DNA of 18,440 bases from Ilumatobacter sp. (GTDB lineage: Bacteria > Actinomycetota > Acidimicrobiia > Acidimicrobiales > Ilumatobacteraceae): positions 1 through 18,440 of the forward strand of contig JAJCXU010000582.1 in assembly GCA_029263275.1 (NCBI GenBank). The letters are read 5' to 3'. A program made the translations under genes and the position numbers. The stretch's first letter is position 1; every line of letters begins with the position of its first letter. Below are positions 1 to 5,976 of this stretch, piece by piece. The notes beneath the pieces are model-generated. The model was not told where the DNA came from, did no database searches, and worked only from the letters and a program-made list of their open reading frames with translations.

Positions 1-2
1 AT

Positions 3-1109
3 CACGCCGACAACGTCGCCCAGATCGCTGAGGTCCGCTCACGTGCTCGACGGGAGCGTCCGCTGCGCGTCGTTGCGTTCAACGCGTTCTATCCGTTGAT
101 CAGTGAGACCTACATCGGCGACGAGTTGGAGGCGCTGCGCCGCTGCGGCGTCGACATCGTGCTCGCACGGAGTGAACCGGGACCGAGCGACTGCCGGTCG
201 AGGATTGATGCGCCGATGTTCGAGACAGTCGAAGAAGCGATCTCGGATCACGATCCCGACCTCGTGCTGTGTCACTGGATCAATGCGGCGAAGGCCGTTC
301 GCGACTATGCGGCGTCGAACGACGTGCCTCACGCCGTCAGGTTGCACTCGATGTGCGAGACCACTCCGAATGTCGAAGTCTTCGACGAGTGGTGCGTCGG
401 TGCCTGGGGTCCACCGCATCTCGACCGTGGTCACGCGCGAGCCTTCACGATGCCGACGCTGATCATTGATCCGCAGACCGTTGGGGCGGACACGGACCGC
501 GACCGGTCGGTGCTGATGGCGTCGGCCGGACTCCCCAAGAAAAACTGGGGCGTGCTCGTGGAGGCGGTCGCGCCGATTGGCGTTCCGATGAACTTCGCGA
601 TCGGTCTGACCGGCGGGTGGGTCGACCAGCCCGACGTGGTGCGCAATCTGCTCCACGAACACGGAGTGGCCGGCACGGTGGACGTTGACGTGGAGTACGA
701 CGAGTGCCAGGCGAAGATCAGGCGCGCCGGAGCGCTGGTGTACTCGGTTGTCGCGGTGCAGCCAGTCGGAGAGCCGAGGTCAGTGCTCGAAGCGGCGTTG
801 GCGGGTACCCCGGTCGTCGTTCCGGAAGGGCCCTCATTCAGAGGCATGTTGGGAGAAACGGCTCACTACTACGAACGCGAGGACGTGGTGTCGTTGCGCG
901 CTGCAGTGCGAGAGGCTCTCGACAACCCGCACTCCGAGGCCGATCGGCTTGATCTCTCGCGTCGACTTCGGGAACGACATGCTTCGCCCGCAGCGTTCGA
1001 GGAGTGGACGGTTTCGCTCACCCGCTCGCTGCTCAATTGGCGCGAGACTCGACGGCGAGACGGACTCTGGACTGAGCGGCACTGGTGGTCGGCGCAGCCC
1101 AGTGCCTGA
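3..1109 (+). CDS. GT4-like glycosyltransferase, 5' end outside the window
   Basis: The frame is open from the left edge to a TGA at 1107-1109, giving 368 visible residues. A TTG at 96 could be read as a start, but the codons before it encode RPLRVVAFNAFYPLISETYI, a typical first beta strand of a GT-B glycosyltransferase, so the true start lies upstream of the window. The C-terminal half carries a GT4-type sugar-nucleotide motif, EPRSVLEAALAGTPVV, near 767-815. Such enzymes transfer a sugar from an activated donor to a glycan, lipid or protein in the cytoplasm. Donor and acceptor cannot be read. Its stop abuts the stop of the convergent minus-strand glycosyltransferase, so this edge looks like a glycan locus continuing to the left. 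The fold is fairly sure; the GT4 label is less so because the match is by motif only. Confidence 0.75.
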   Translation, partial: HADNVAQIAEVRSRARRERPLRVVAFNAFYPLISETYIGDELEALRRCGVDIVLARSEPGPSDCRSRIDAPMFETVEEAISDHDPDLVLCHWINAAKAVRDYAASNDVPHAVRLHSMCETTPNVEVFDEWCVGAWGPPHLDRGHARAFTMPTLIIDPQTVGADTDRDRSVLMASAGLPKKNWGVLVEAVAPIGVPMNFAIGLTGGWVDQPDVVRNLLHEHGVAGTVDVDVEYDECQAKIRRAGALVYSVVAVQPVGEPRSVLEAALAGTPVVVPEGPSFRGMLGETAHYYEREDVVSLRAAVREALDNPHSEADRLDLSRRLRERHASPAAFEEWTVSLTRSLLNWRETRRRDGLWTERHWWSAQPSA

Positions 1110-2678
1110 TCAGATCACGTAGCGGTCGCCAAGTGCCAAGTCGCCGTCCGAGAACTTGGTCAGCGCAGGTTGCGAGGCAATTCGAGGCGACAGGATGATT
1201 CCCGTCAAGTCGCCTGACTCGCATCGAGCGCCCAAGAACTGATCGATCGCGCGATGGGTATCGATCCAGTCGTCGAACTCAGCGCCCCCAGCTGGGATTT
1301 CTGCGAGTAGCCGATCGAAGGCGCGTGAGTGAATCGCGGTCGCATGTGTACAGGTGACATAGCCCGCTGGCTTGGTCCATCGCTGCCCCGCCGACGGCCC
1401 GGGGCCCGGCGTTTGCTCGACACCGCCGAGGTAGAGCACGTCCCATTCGACACCCTCGAGTTCGTCGACCGCCTTGGTGAGCACCTCGATGGTGTCGTCG
1501 AGGAATACCGCGTCGTCTTCCAAACCCAGGAAGTGCTGATAGCCGCGCTGTCGTGCGACCTCGATCATGTGTCGCCAGGACAGCGCGCAGCCGTGATGGT
1601 GGTTGTCGGGGGTCTCGACCGCGGAGACGCGTTCGACGCGCCAGTCGATGCCGAGTTGTGTGTAGCGCTGCTCGGCAGCGATCCGTCGATCAGTGTCGCT
1701 GTCCAGATTCAGGCTGAAGATCGCATCGAAGTGCCCGAACGGGTTTGTCGCCTGCTCGACTGCTTGGGAGATTGCGTCGTCGACGCCTCCCCAGTCGGAA
1801 TACTGCTCGCGGAAGTGGGCGTCGATCGCCTCGACGTCCCACCCGACTTCGGTCCAGCCGATGTGGTAATTGCGGATGCGGTCGTGCCACTTCGGTGAGT
1901 ACGGGATGCCGGTCGGCCGGTCGAAGCGATGAAGCCAGCCGAACGTGGGCAAGCACACGGTCCGGCCACCGGCTTGGCGGAACTTCTCGTGGATGTACCC
2001 CTCCTCGCCGCCGAAACCTCGAAAACGTGGGTTGAAACCGGGCCACACATCGCGCCGGCAGGCGAAGACGCCAAGACCTTGCATCGGAATCTCGAACGGT
2101 TCCGGCGCGGGGCTGTCGATCCGCGGATCTGTTCCCCACTGGCCGAACATTCCCGCACCCCATGTGGGATCGAAGTGAGTGCCGACATTCGTCTCGAGGT
2201 CATCGGCGAGAAGTGGGCCCTGGACGAGGTCGATGGAATCGGGGTGCGCATCGAAGTAGTCGAGGAGCGCAGCAATTGCTCCAGGAGCGAACAGGACGTG
2301 GCTGTCGACGCAGCACACCACATCGGCGTCGGCAAGGCGGAAGATGAGGTCGCGTGCGGCGGTGCTGCGGAACCCGGTGAATGGGATGTACTGCGCATTT
2401 GGGGCATTGGCAACCGCGTTGCGGAGTGCCTGAGATTGCAGTCCTTCGGGGTGATTGTCCAGCACAAGAACGCTGATGCGATCCGCCACCTCGGGATGGT
2501 GAAGCCGGATGCTCTGCATCGTGAAGTACGCACCGTCGAAATCGTCGTACACACTCATGCCGATACAGAGCCGACGATGCCCGACCGGTTCGGTGGCGTC
2601 CGGGATTGGACGATCCGACTCGGCCGCCGCATCAATCTTGCCGAGCACCTCGGCCAGCATGTTGCGTGCGTTTGACAT
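1110..2678 (-). CDS. Two-domain glycosyltransferase (GT2-like N-terminus, GT25-like C-terminus)
   Basis: This encodes 522 residues from ATG 2676-2678, only 2 bp after the stop of the upstream minus-strand gene, so the two are probably translationally coupled. An upstream in-frame start at 2786 was rejected because it would overlap that gene. Residues about 36-290 look like a GT-A domain: LCIGMSVYDDFDGAYFTMQS, then LVLDNHPEG, then ADADVVCCVDSHVLF with the expected acidic metal-binding region, and GFGGEEGYIHEKF, a common acceptor-side motif. Residues about 317-500 look like a GT25 (LPS-type) domain: IFSLNLDSDTDRR, GCALSWRHMIEVA and FLGLEDDAVFLDD. Two catalytic domains in one chain suggest two consecutive sugar transfers, perhaps on a surface glycan. 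Donor and acceptor are unknown. The GT2-like call is firm; the GT25 call is likely. Confidence 0.75.
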   Translation of the reverse strand: MSNARNMLAEVLGKIDAAAESDRPIPDATEPVGHRRLCIGMSVYDDFDGAYFTMQSIRLHHPEVADRISVLVLDNHPEGLQSQALRNAVANAPNAQYIPFTGFRSTAARDLIFRLADADVVCCVDSHVLFAPGAIAALLDYFDAHPDSIDLVQGPLLADDLETNVGTHFDPTWGAGMFGQWGTDPRIDSPAPEPFEIPMQGLGVFACRRDVWPGFNPRFRGFGGEEGYIHEKFRQAGGRTVCLPTFGWLHRFDRPTGIPYSPKWHDRIRNYHIGWTEVGWDVEAIDAHFREQYSDWGGVDDAISQAVEQATNPFGHFDAIFSLNLDSDTDRRIAAEQRYTQLGIDWRVERVSAVETPDNHHHGCALSWRHMIEVARQRGYQHFLGLEDDAVFLDDTIEVLTKAVDELEGVEWDVLYLGGVEQTPGPGPSAGQRWTKPAGYVTCTHATAIHSRAFDRLLAEIPAGGAEFDDWIDTHRAIDQFLGARCESGDLTGIILSPRIASQPALTKFSDGDLALGDRYVI

Positions 2679-2680
2679 CG

Positions 2681-3016
2681 TCAGTGGCTCAGCGCAGCGT
2701 CGAGCCACGGTGCTTGAACGTAGCGACGAGCGTGGCGTTGATAGTCGGGATGAGATTGACCGATGAACTCCTCGGCAGCGATCCACACGCCCTGGAGTTC
2801 TGCGGGCTCCGAGTCAGGAGTCCGTGTGACGTCGCGGTGCAACTCGACTTGAGGACGTAACTCCTGCCACCACATGCCGTACGGCAACGATGCCGCCCAG
2901 ACATCGCAGCGCCCGTGGTGGACGATGTCGGACGCGATGGTGATGTAGTCGTCGATGCCGAAGGGACGGTCGGGGTCAGCGTCGCCCACCAAGTACCACC
3001 TTGGTCGTTCGAACAT
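2681..3016 (-). CDS. Hypothetical protein, 111 aa, first gene of a glycosyltransferase pair
   Basis: I do not recognise this family. The chosen start (ATG 3014-3016) is preceded on the minus strand by a good ribosome binding site, GGCGAGGGG, ending a few bases before the ATG. A longer reading from 3106 has no such site and would run through the promoter of the divergent gene. The protein is tryptophan- and aromatic-rich (WYLVGD, ASLPYGMWWQEL, APWLDAALSH), acidic to neutral and apparently soluble, with no signal peptide or membrane segment. It ends 2 bp before the start of the two-domain glycosyltransferase, so a linked role is likely. WYLVGDADPDRPFGIDDY and HGRCDVWAASLPYG might be a small nucleotide- or substrate-handling fold, but nothing is diagnostic. 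Confidence 0.65.
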   Translation of the reverse strand: MFERPRWYLVGDADPDRPFGIDDYITIASDIVHHGRCDVWAASLPYGMWWQELRPQVELHRDVTRTPDSEPAELQGVWIAAEEFIGQSHPDYQRHARRYVQAPWLDAALSH

Positions 3017-3054
3017 CGACCCCTCGCCTGTCACGTTCGTATACTCGCGGGTCG
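3016..3054 (+). promoter_or_regulatory. Candidate leaderless promoter of the PqqD-like gene
   Basis: TATACT at 3040-3045 matches the -10 consensus in five of six positions and ends 8 bp before the GTG at 3054, with no ribosome binding site between. A weak -35, TCGACC at 3016-3021, sits 18 bp upstream and overlaps the start codon of the divergent 111-aa gene. This would give an mRNA starting at or next to the GTG, a layout common in Actinobacteria. The call rests on motif and spacing only. Confidence 0.5.
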
Positions 3055-3320
3055 TGACAGTCCGGCACAACCACACGCCGACGCAGGCGCCGAACCTGGA
3101 GATCAACGAAGTGGCCGACGGCCTCGTGGTCTTCGATCCGATAGCGCAGCAAGTGCACTACCTGAACAGCACAGCGTCGGTCGTGTTCGAACTCTGCGAC
3201 GGCGAAACGCCTGAAGATGCAATGACGGGCCTCGCTGCGGCTGTCGTTGCATCGGACGACTGGTCCTCCGTGCTCGGTGACTGCCTCGACGACTTGCGCC
3301 GTCGCAAGCTCGTGCACTGA
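3054..3320 (+). CDS. PqqD-like small protein (RRE-type peptide chaperone)
   Basis: This encodes 88 residues from GTG 3054. Residues 17-50 are a clear PqqD-family signature: INEVADGLVVFDP, then VHYLNSTASVVFELCDG. An acidic helix follows, with a basic end at LRRRKLVH, where RiPP recognition element folds end. PqqD-like proteins bind the leader part of a precursor peptide and present it to a modifying enzyme; free-standing copies also occur next to HPr-kinase-like proteins in so-called HPr-rel-A gene sets. The gene is followed after 5 bp by such a kinase-like protein, so the two are surely co-transcribed. A longer in-frame reading from 2955 was rejected because it would overlap the divergent gene and the -10 box. 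No PQQ, lasso or radical-SAM enzyme is seen nearby. The family is confident; the partner peptide is inference. Confidence 0.85.
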   Translation: MTVRHNHTPTQAPNLEINEVADGLVVFDPIAQQVHYLNSTASVVFELCDGETPEDAMTGLAAAVVASDDWSSVLGDCLDDLRRRKLVH

Positions 3321-3325
3321 ACCCA

Positions 3326-4177
3326 GTGAGCGAGTCGCTCGAATTCCAGATCCTCTGGCACCACGCGTCGATCGACCTGGTGGAAGCAGGATCAATTGGC
3401 AGTTCGCTCTCCTATCTCACGAATGGCGCCGACCATTCCGACGATCCGGTCGCAACGATGGTGTACCGAATCGTCGAGCGGGCGCATCAGTTCGACGTGT
3501 TCGAGGAAAGCGATCTGCTCGTCAGCGTGGATGACGTGCATGCGGTGCTGGACGTTGTCTACCGTCGAGTTCACCAGCGGGCGTTCGAGTTGGCATCACT
3601 GCGCGGTTGGGTCCGGATACACGCCGCAACGATCGATCTTCCTGGAGTCCGTGTGCTGCTGACCGCGCCGTCGGGCACCGGAAAGACGACCGTGTCGTGT
3701 GCGTTGCGACTGCGGGGTGTCGAAGTGCCAGCTGACGAGAGTGCGCTGGTGCGCTCCGGTGTTGCCATGCCGGTCCCGCGACGGTTTCACATCAAGCCGG
3801 CGATGCGGACGGTGCTGCCGGAGGTTGCCGATCGCGTGGCCGCGGCGCCGTCGCTTGCCGACGGTTCGGTTGTTGCGCTCGATCCGAGACGGCTCGGAGG
3901 TGAGTGGCACATTGCGGCGCGTCCGATCGGCGCCTTCGTCGTTCTCGAACGCTCGACGACCACCGAGCTGCGACGGATGCCGACGATCGATGCGATGCCA
4001 ACCCTTGTTGAGGGGTGCTTTCGGAATCAGGAGTCGGCAGGCGCCGCGTTGCACGAACTCGCGGTTGTCGGTCGCGAGGCACCGTTCTTCCGACTTCGCC
4101 TGTCAGACCCGCGGGATGCAGCCGAGGCGTTGATGGAACTTGAAGGTGAGCTGGCGGATGCAACGTTCGGAGACTGA
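3326..4177 (+). CDS. HPr-kinase-like P-loop protein (HprK-related)
   Basis: This encodes 283 residues from GTG 3326, 5 bp after the PqqD-like gene. Walker A is APSGTGKTT at residues 114-122 with K120. It is preceded by the RIHAATI strand (H99) and followed by VEVPADESALV (D137), the arrangement seen in the C-terminal domain of HPr(Ser) kinase/phosphatase and its relatives. The N-terminal 95 residues do not look like the HprK sensor domain. Classic HprK phosphorylates a serine of HPr for carbon control; no HPr or PTS gene is seen here. Relatives sit with PqqD-like and NTP_transf_5 proteins, and in some lasso peptide clusters such a kinase phosphorylates the peptide. With the exported Thr-rich protein next door, a Ser/Thr kinase role on that protein is plausible but unproven. 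Confidence 0.8.
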   Translation: MSESLEFQILWHHASIDLVEAGSIGSSLSYLTNGADHSDDPVATMVYRIVERAHQFDVFEESDLLVSVDDVHAVLDVVYRRVHQRAFELASLRGWVRIHAATIDLPGVRVLLTAPSGTGKTTVSCALRLRGVEVPADESALVRSGVAMPVPRRFHIKPAMRTVLPEVADRVAAAPSLADGSVVALDPRRLGGEWHIAARPIGAFVVLERSTTTELRRMPTIDAMPTLVEGCFRNQESAGAALHELAVVGREAPFFRLRLSDPRDAAEALMELEGELADATFGD

Positions 4178-4189
4178 GGTGGACGTCGT

Positions 4190-4199
4190 GCTACCGTCT
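4190..4199 (+). promoter_or_regulatory. Candidate -10 region before the Tat protein gene
   Basis: The 10-mer GCTACCGTCT contains TACCGT (TAnnnT) about 32 bp before the ATG. The same 10-mer occurs at 10258-10267 before the other Thr-rich exported protein. No convincing -35 is seen at either site, so this is a weak call that may only reflect chance. Confidence 0.25.
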
Positions 4200-4228
4200 C
4201 GTGGTCATCAGGAGCGAGGGAGCGGGCG

Positions 4229-4672
4229 ATGAGCGACGAACAGAACAATGAGCAAGAGGGACGCGATCGACGCGGATTTCTGAAGCGGATGGGTGCTGCG
4301 GGGTTCGTGGTCCCAATCGTCACGACATTCGGAACGCAAGGGCTGCAGACCTCGTTCGCGCAAGCTGCGAGTTCCTCCGGGCGGACCAGTCCTGGTGGAG
4401 CGGCGACCACGACTGACCCGAACGCTGTCGCCGGTGGTGGCGGCGCTCCGGGCGACGACGCGACGACCACCCCTGCGCCAACGACCACGGTTGGATCGAC
4501 CACGACAACGACTGAGCCGACCACGACACCTACTCCGACCACGACCCCTATTCCGACCACGACACCTACTCCGACCACGACACCTACTCCGACCACCACG
4601 GTTCCGCCGGTGACGACGACGCCAACACTCACCACGACTCCCTCGCCGACCACCACGGTCAGGCCGGTGTGA
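4229..4672 (+). CDS. Tat-exported Thr/Pro-rich protein, candidate substrate of the cassette
   Basis: This encodes 147 residues from ATG 4229, preceded by the purine-rich site GGAGCGAGGGAGCGGG. The N-terminus is a strong twin-arginine signal: DRRGFLK at residues 13-19, a hydrophobic stretch at about 22-35 (MGAAGFVVPIVTTF), and an A-Q-A cleavage motif at 44-46. The predicted mature part of about 100 residues has no recognisable fold: a Ser/Gly/Ala segment, then from about residue 78 almost only Thr and Pro, including perfect PTTTPT-type repeats at about 97-125. There is no cysteine, membrane anchor or sortase signal. It lies between the HprK-like and nucleotidyltransferase genes, so the modifying enzymes may act on its threonines or serines, or on its N-terminus before export. 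It could instead be a cell-wall spacer or a mucin-like glycosylation target. The export signal is firm; the role is inference. Confidence 0.8.
   Translation: MSDEQNNEQEGRDRRGFLKRMGAAGFVVPIVTTFGTQGLQTSFAQAASSSGRTSPGGAATTTDPNAVAGGGGAPGDDATTTPAPTTTVGSTTTTTEPTTTPTPTTTPIPTTTPTPTTTPTPTTTVPPVTTTPTLTTTPSPTTTVRPV
4517..4603 (+). repeat. 18-bp tandem repeat coding for PTTTPT
   Basis: The unit CCGACCACGACACCTACT is repeated at 4517-4534, 4535-4552, 4553-4570 and 4571-4588, followed by a partial unit to 4603. Units 1, 3 and 4 are identical; unit 2 has two changes. Being a multiple of three, copy-number changes by slippage would keep the reading frame and only lengthen or shorten the Thr/Pro region. Confidence 0.9.
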
Positions 4673-4707
4673 TGGCCGCACCACGCTGTATCTGAAGCCG
4701 GCTGCCG

Positions 4708-5778
4708 GTGGGCCGCACCCCTGGGCCTTTTGCTTCGCTGGCGCGGCTCTTTCGCGACGGCAATCCGAGGACTCTCTCTGACGGACAGTTCATTGCCGCT
4801 GTCGACGCGGCCGACAGGGCCCGGTTGGCTCCTGCGCTGTGGGCACACGGCTGTCGCGAGGGATGGTGGCATCCGGTGCCATCTGATGCTGCACGGCTCA
4901 TCAGCGGTCGAGCCGATCTGCCATTCGGTCAACCGGAGTTGGCCTTGCAGGCCGCCGGTGAAGCCAACGCCGAGCGAAACCGAGACCTGCTCGCGCAGGG
5001 GGCGACCATCGAAGCAGCGTTTGCGGATAGCGGCATCACCAGTGTGCGACTCAAGGGTTGGCACACGCTGACAAGCGGCTGGTGGACAGACGAGGGGGAG
5101 CGCACGATGACTGATCTCGACGTGCTTGTTCCCGACGGCCGACTCGCTGAGGCATGCACCGTGTTGACGGACCTCGGTTACGAGCCGATCGAATCCGGTC
5201 ACACCGACGAGGCCGATCATGAGCTGGCTCCGGTGCACTTGCCTGGTCGAACCGGGTCGGTCGAGATACATCGTGCGCTCGCAGTCAGCAGATGGTCGGC
5301 GGTGTTGCCGGCCGATGAGGTCTTGGCCGGCTCGCGACCGATGTCGACGACCGACGCCGTCACCCACCTCATCTTGCATGCCCAGCTTCACGACGAGGCG
5401 CACCTGCTCGGCACGGTTCCGTGGCGAGCGCTCCGCGAACTGGCGGTGCTGACAACGGGGTCGCGAGGCGGTGAGGTCGATTGGGAACTCGTCGGGCAGC
5501 GGTTTGACGCGAGTGGTGCTGGCGCAGCGCTCGACGGGTTCCTGTGGCTCGCTCGCACGTTGCTCGGCGCGGTCGTCCCGCCGTTGGGTCGACGGGTCCG
5601 ACTGCGAGCGCGCACAGCGCGGCTGCTGATGGATCGTCCGGTCCTCCGTGACGTCTCTTCGCGTGCGGCCTACATGCCGCGTGCGCTCTCCGCGTCTCGA
5701 ATGAGGACGATTGACCCGACTGCTCCGGCATGGGCAACCCGAATCCGTCGGGTGCTCTCGCGGGCGAAACGCCACTGA
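4708..5778 (+). CDS. Nucleotidyltransferase, NTP_transf_5-like
   Basis: This encodes 356 residues from GTG 4708, the first in-frame start after a stop codon at 4693-4695. The core is at residues about 100-190: GITSVRLKGWHTL (K116), then RTMTDLDVLVPDG with D136 and D138 as the metal-binding pair of the polymerase-beta-like fold, then DEADHELAPVHL, then SVEIHRAL (E186, H188). This order matches the NTP_transf_5 family, which transfers a nucleotide or related group to an unknown acceptor and recurs next to HprK-like and PqqD-like genes. It follows the Tat protein gene by 35 bp with no terminator, so it is probably the last gene of the same transcript; a perfect hairpin follows at 5793-5826. No strong ribosome binding site precedes the GTG. 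Family assignment is good; acceptor unknown. Confidence 0.8.
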   Translation: MGRTPGPFASLARLFRDGNPRTLSDGQFIAAVDAADRARLAPALWAHGCREGWWHPVPSDAARLISGRADLPFGQPELALQAAGEANAERNRDLLAQGATIEAAFADSGITSVRLKGWHTLTSGWWTDEGERTMTDLDVLVPDGRLAEACTVLTDLGYEPIESGHTDEADHELAPVHLPGRTGSVEIHRALAVSRWSAVLPADEVLAGSRPMSTTDAVTHLILHAQLHDEAHLLGTVPWRALRELAVLTTGSRGGEVDWELVGQRFDASGAGAALDGFLWLARTLLGAVVPPLGRRVRLRARTARLLMDRPVLRDVSSRAAYMPRALSASRMRTIDPTAPAWATRIRRVLSRAKRH

Positions 5779-5792
5779 TCCTCTGTTTGCGT

Positions 5793-5826
5793 GACGGTTT
5801 TGGCTGGCATGGCAGCCAAAACCGTC
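5793..5826. terminator. Perfect 14-bp hairpin after the cassette
   Basis: GACGGTTTTGGCTG at 5793-5806 pairs without mismatch with CAGCCAAAACCGTC at 5813-5826, with a 6-base loop. It starts 15 bp after the stop of the nucleotidyltransferase gene. There is no U-tract, so it is either a GC-type terminator working in either direction or a copy of an intergenic palindromic repeat. I cannot tell which from one window. Confidence 0.6.
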
Positions 5827-5837
5827 CCGAAAACGAT

Positions 5838-5910
5838 GTGGGAGTGGGGGAGGGGGTGGAGTGGTGGGGGAGGAGCGGTGGGGTGGGGAGTCGGGGTGGT
5901 CTGGGTGGTC
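5838..5910 (+). other. G-run tract with G-quadruplex potential
   Basis: The plus strand carries eight runs of three to five Gs at 5840-5842, 5846-5850, 5852-5856, 5866-5870, 5880-5883, 5885-5888, 5893-5896 and 5903-5905. Spacers range from 1 to 9 bases. This meets a simple quadruplex rule in more than one register. It is non-coding by my gene calls and lies just upstream of the operator-like palindrome. Confidence 0.6.
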
Positions 5911-5932
5911 ATGGAAACCATCGTGCCGATGC

Positions 5933-5957
5933 AAACCGGTCACCATGTGACCGGTTT
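5933..5957. promoter_or_regulatory. 11-3-11 palindrome, candidate operator of the WYL regulator
   Basis: AAACCGGTCAC at 5933-5943 and GTGACCGGTTT at 5947-5957 are exact inverted copies separated by CAT. The palindrome ends 19 bp before the GTG of the WYL regulator and covers where its -35 region should be, fitting autoregulation by a dimeric helix-turn-helix protein. A -10-like CAGACT lies at 5964-5969. Confidence 0.6.
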
Positions 5958-5976
5958 GTTTGGCAGACTGAGGTTT

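Noticed and set aside
96..1109. TTG 96 as the true start of the left-edge glycosyltransferase
   Set aside because: The codons before it encode a conserved glycosyltransferase first strand, so the gene begins left of the window.
2955..3053. Upstream start extension of the PqqD-like gene
   Set aside because: It would overlap the divergent 111-aa gene and the TATACT box and adds unconserved residues.
3326..4177. Classic HPr kinase/phosphatase of carbon catabolite control
   Set aside because: Only the P-loop domain pattern is shared; the N-terminal sensor domain and any HPr or PTS gene are missing.
4517..4603. Possible CRISPR array
   Set aside because: The units are directly adjacent with no spacers and lie inside a coding sequence in frame.
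3054..5778. Complete lasso peptide cluster
   Set aside because: PqqD-like and kinase genes fit such clusters, but no asparagine-synthetase-like cyclase, transglutaminase-like protease or lasso precursor is seen.
4027..5946. Long minus-strand open frame of 639 codons opposite the Tat protein and nucleotidyltransferase genes
   Set aside because: It is an antisense shadow: its valine/glycine repeats are the complement of the Thr/Pro repeat, it has no family motif, and the plus-strand genes have clear domains.
5791..5976. Longer N-terminus for the WYL regulator
   Set aside because: It would translate the hairpin, G-run tract and palindrome, and the family normally starts at the helix-turn-helix.
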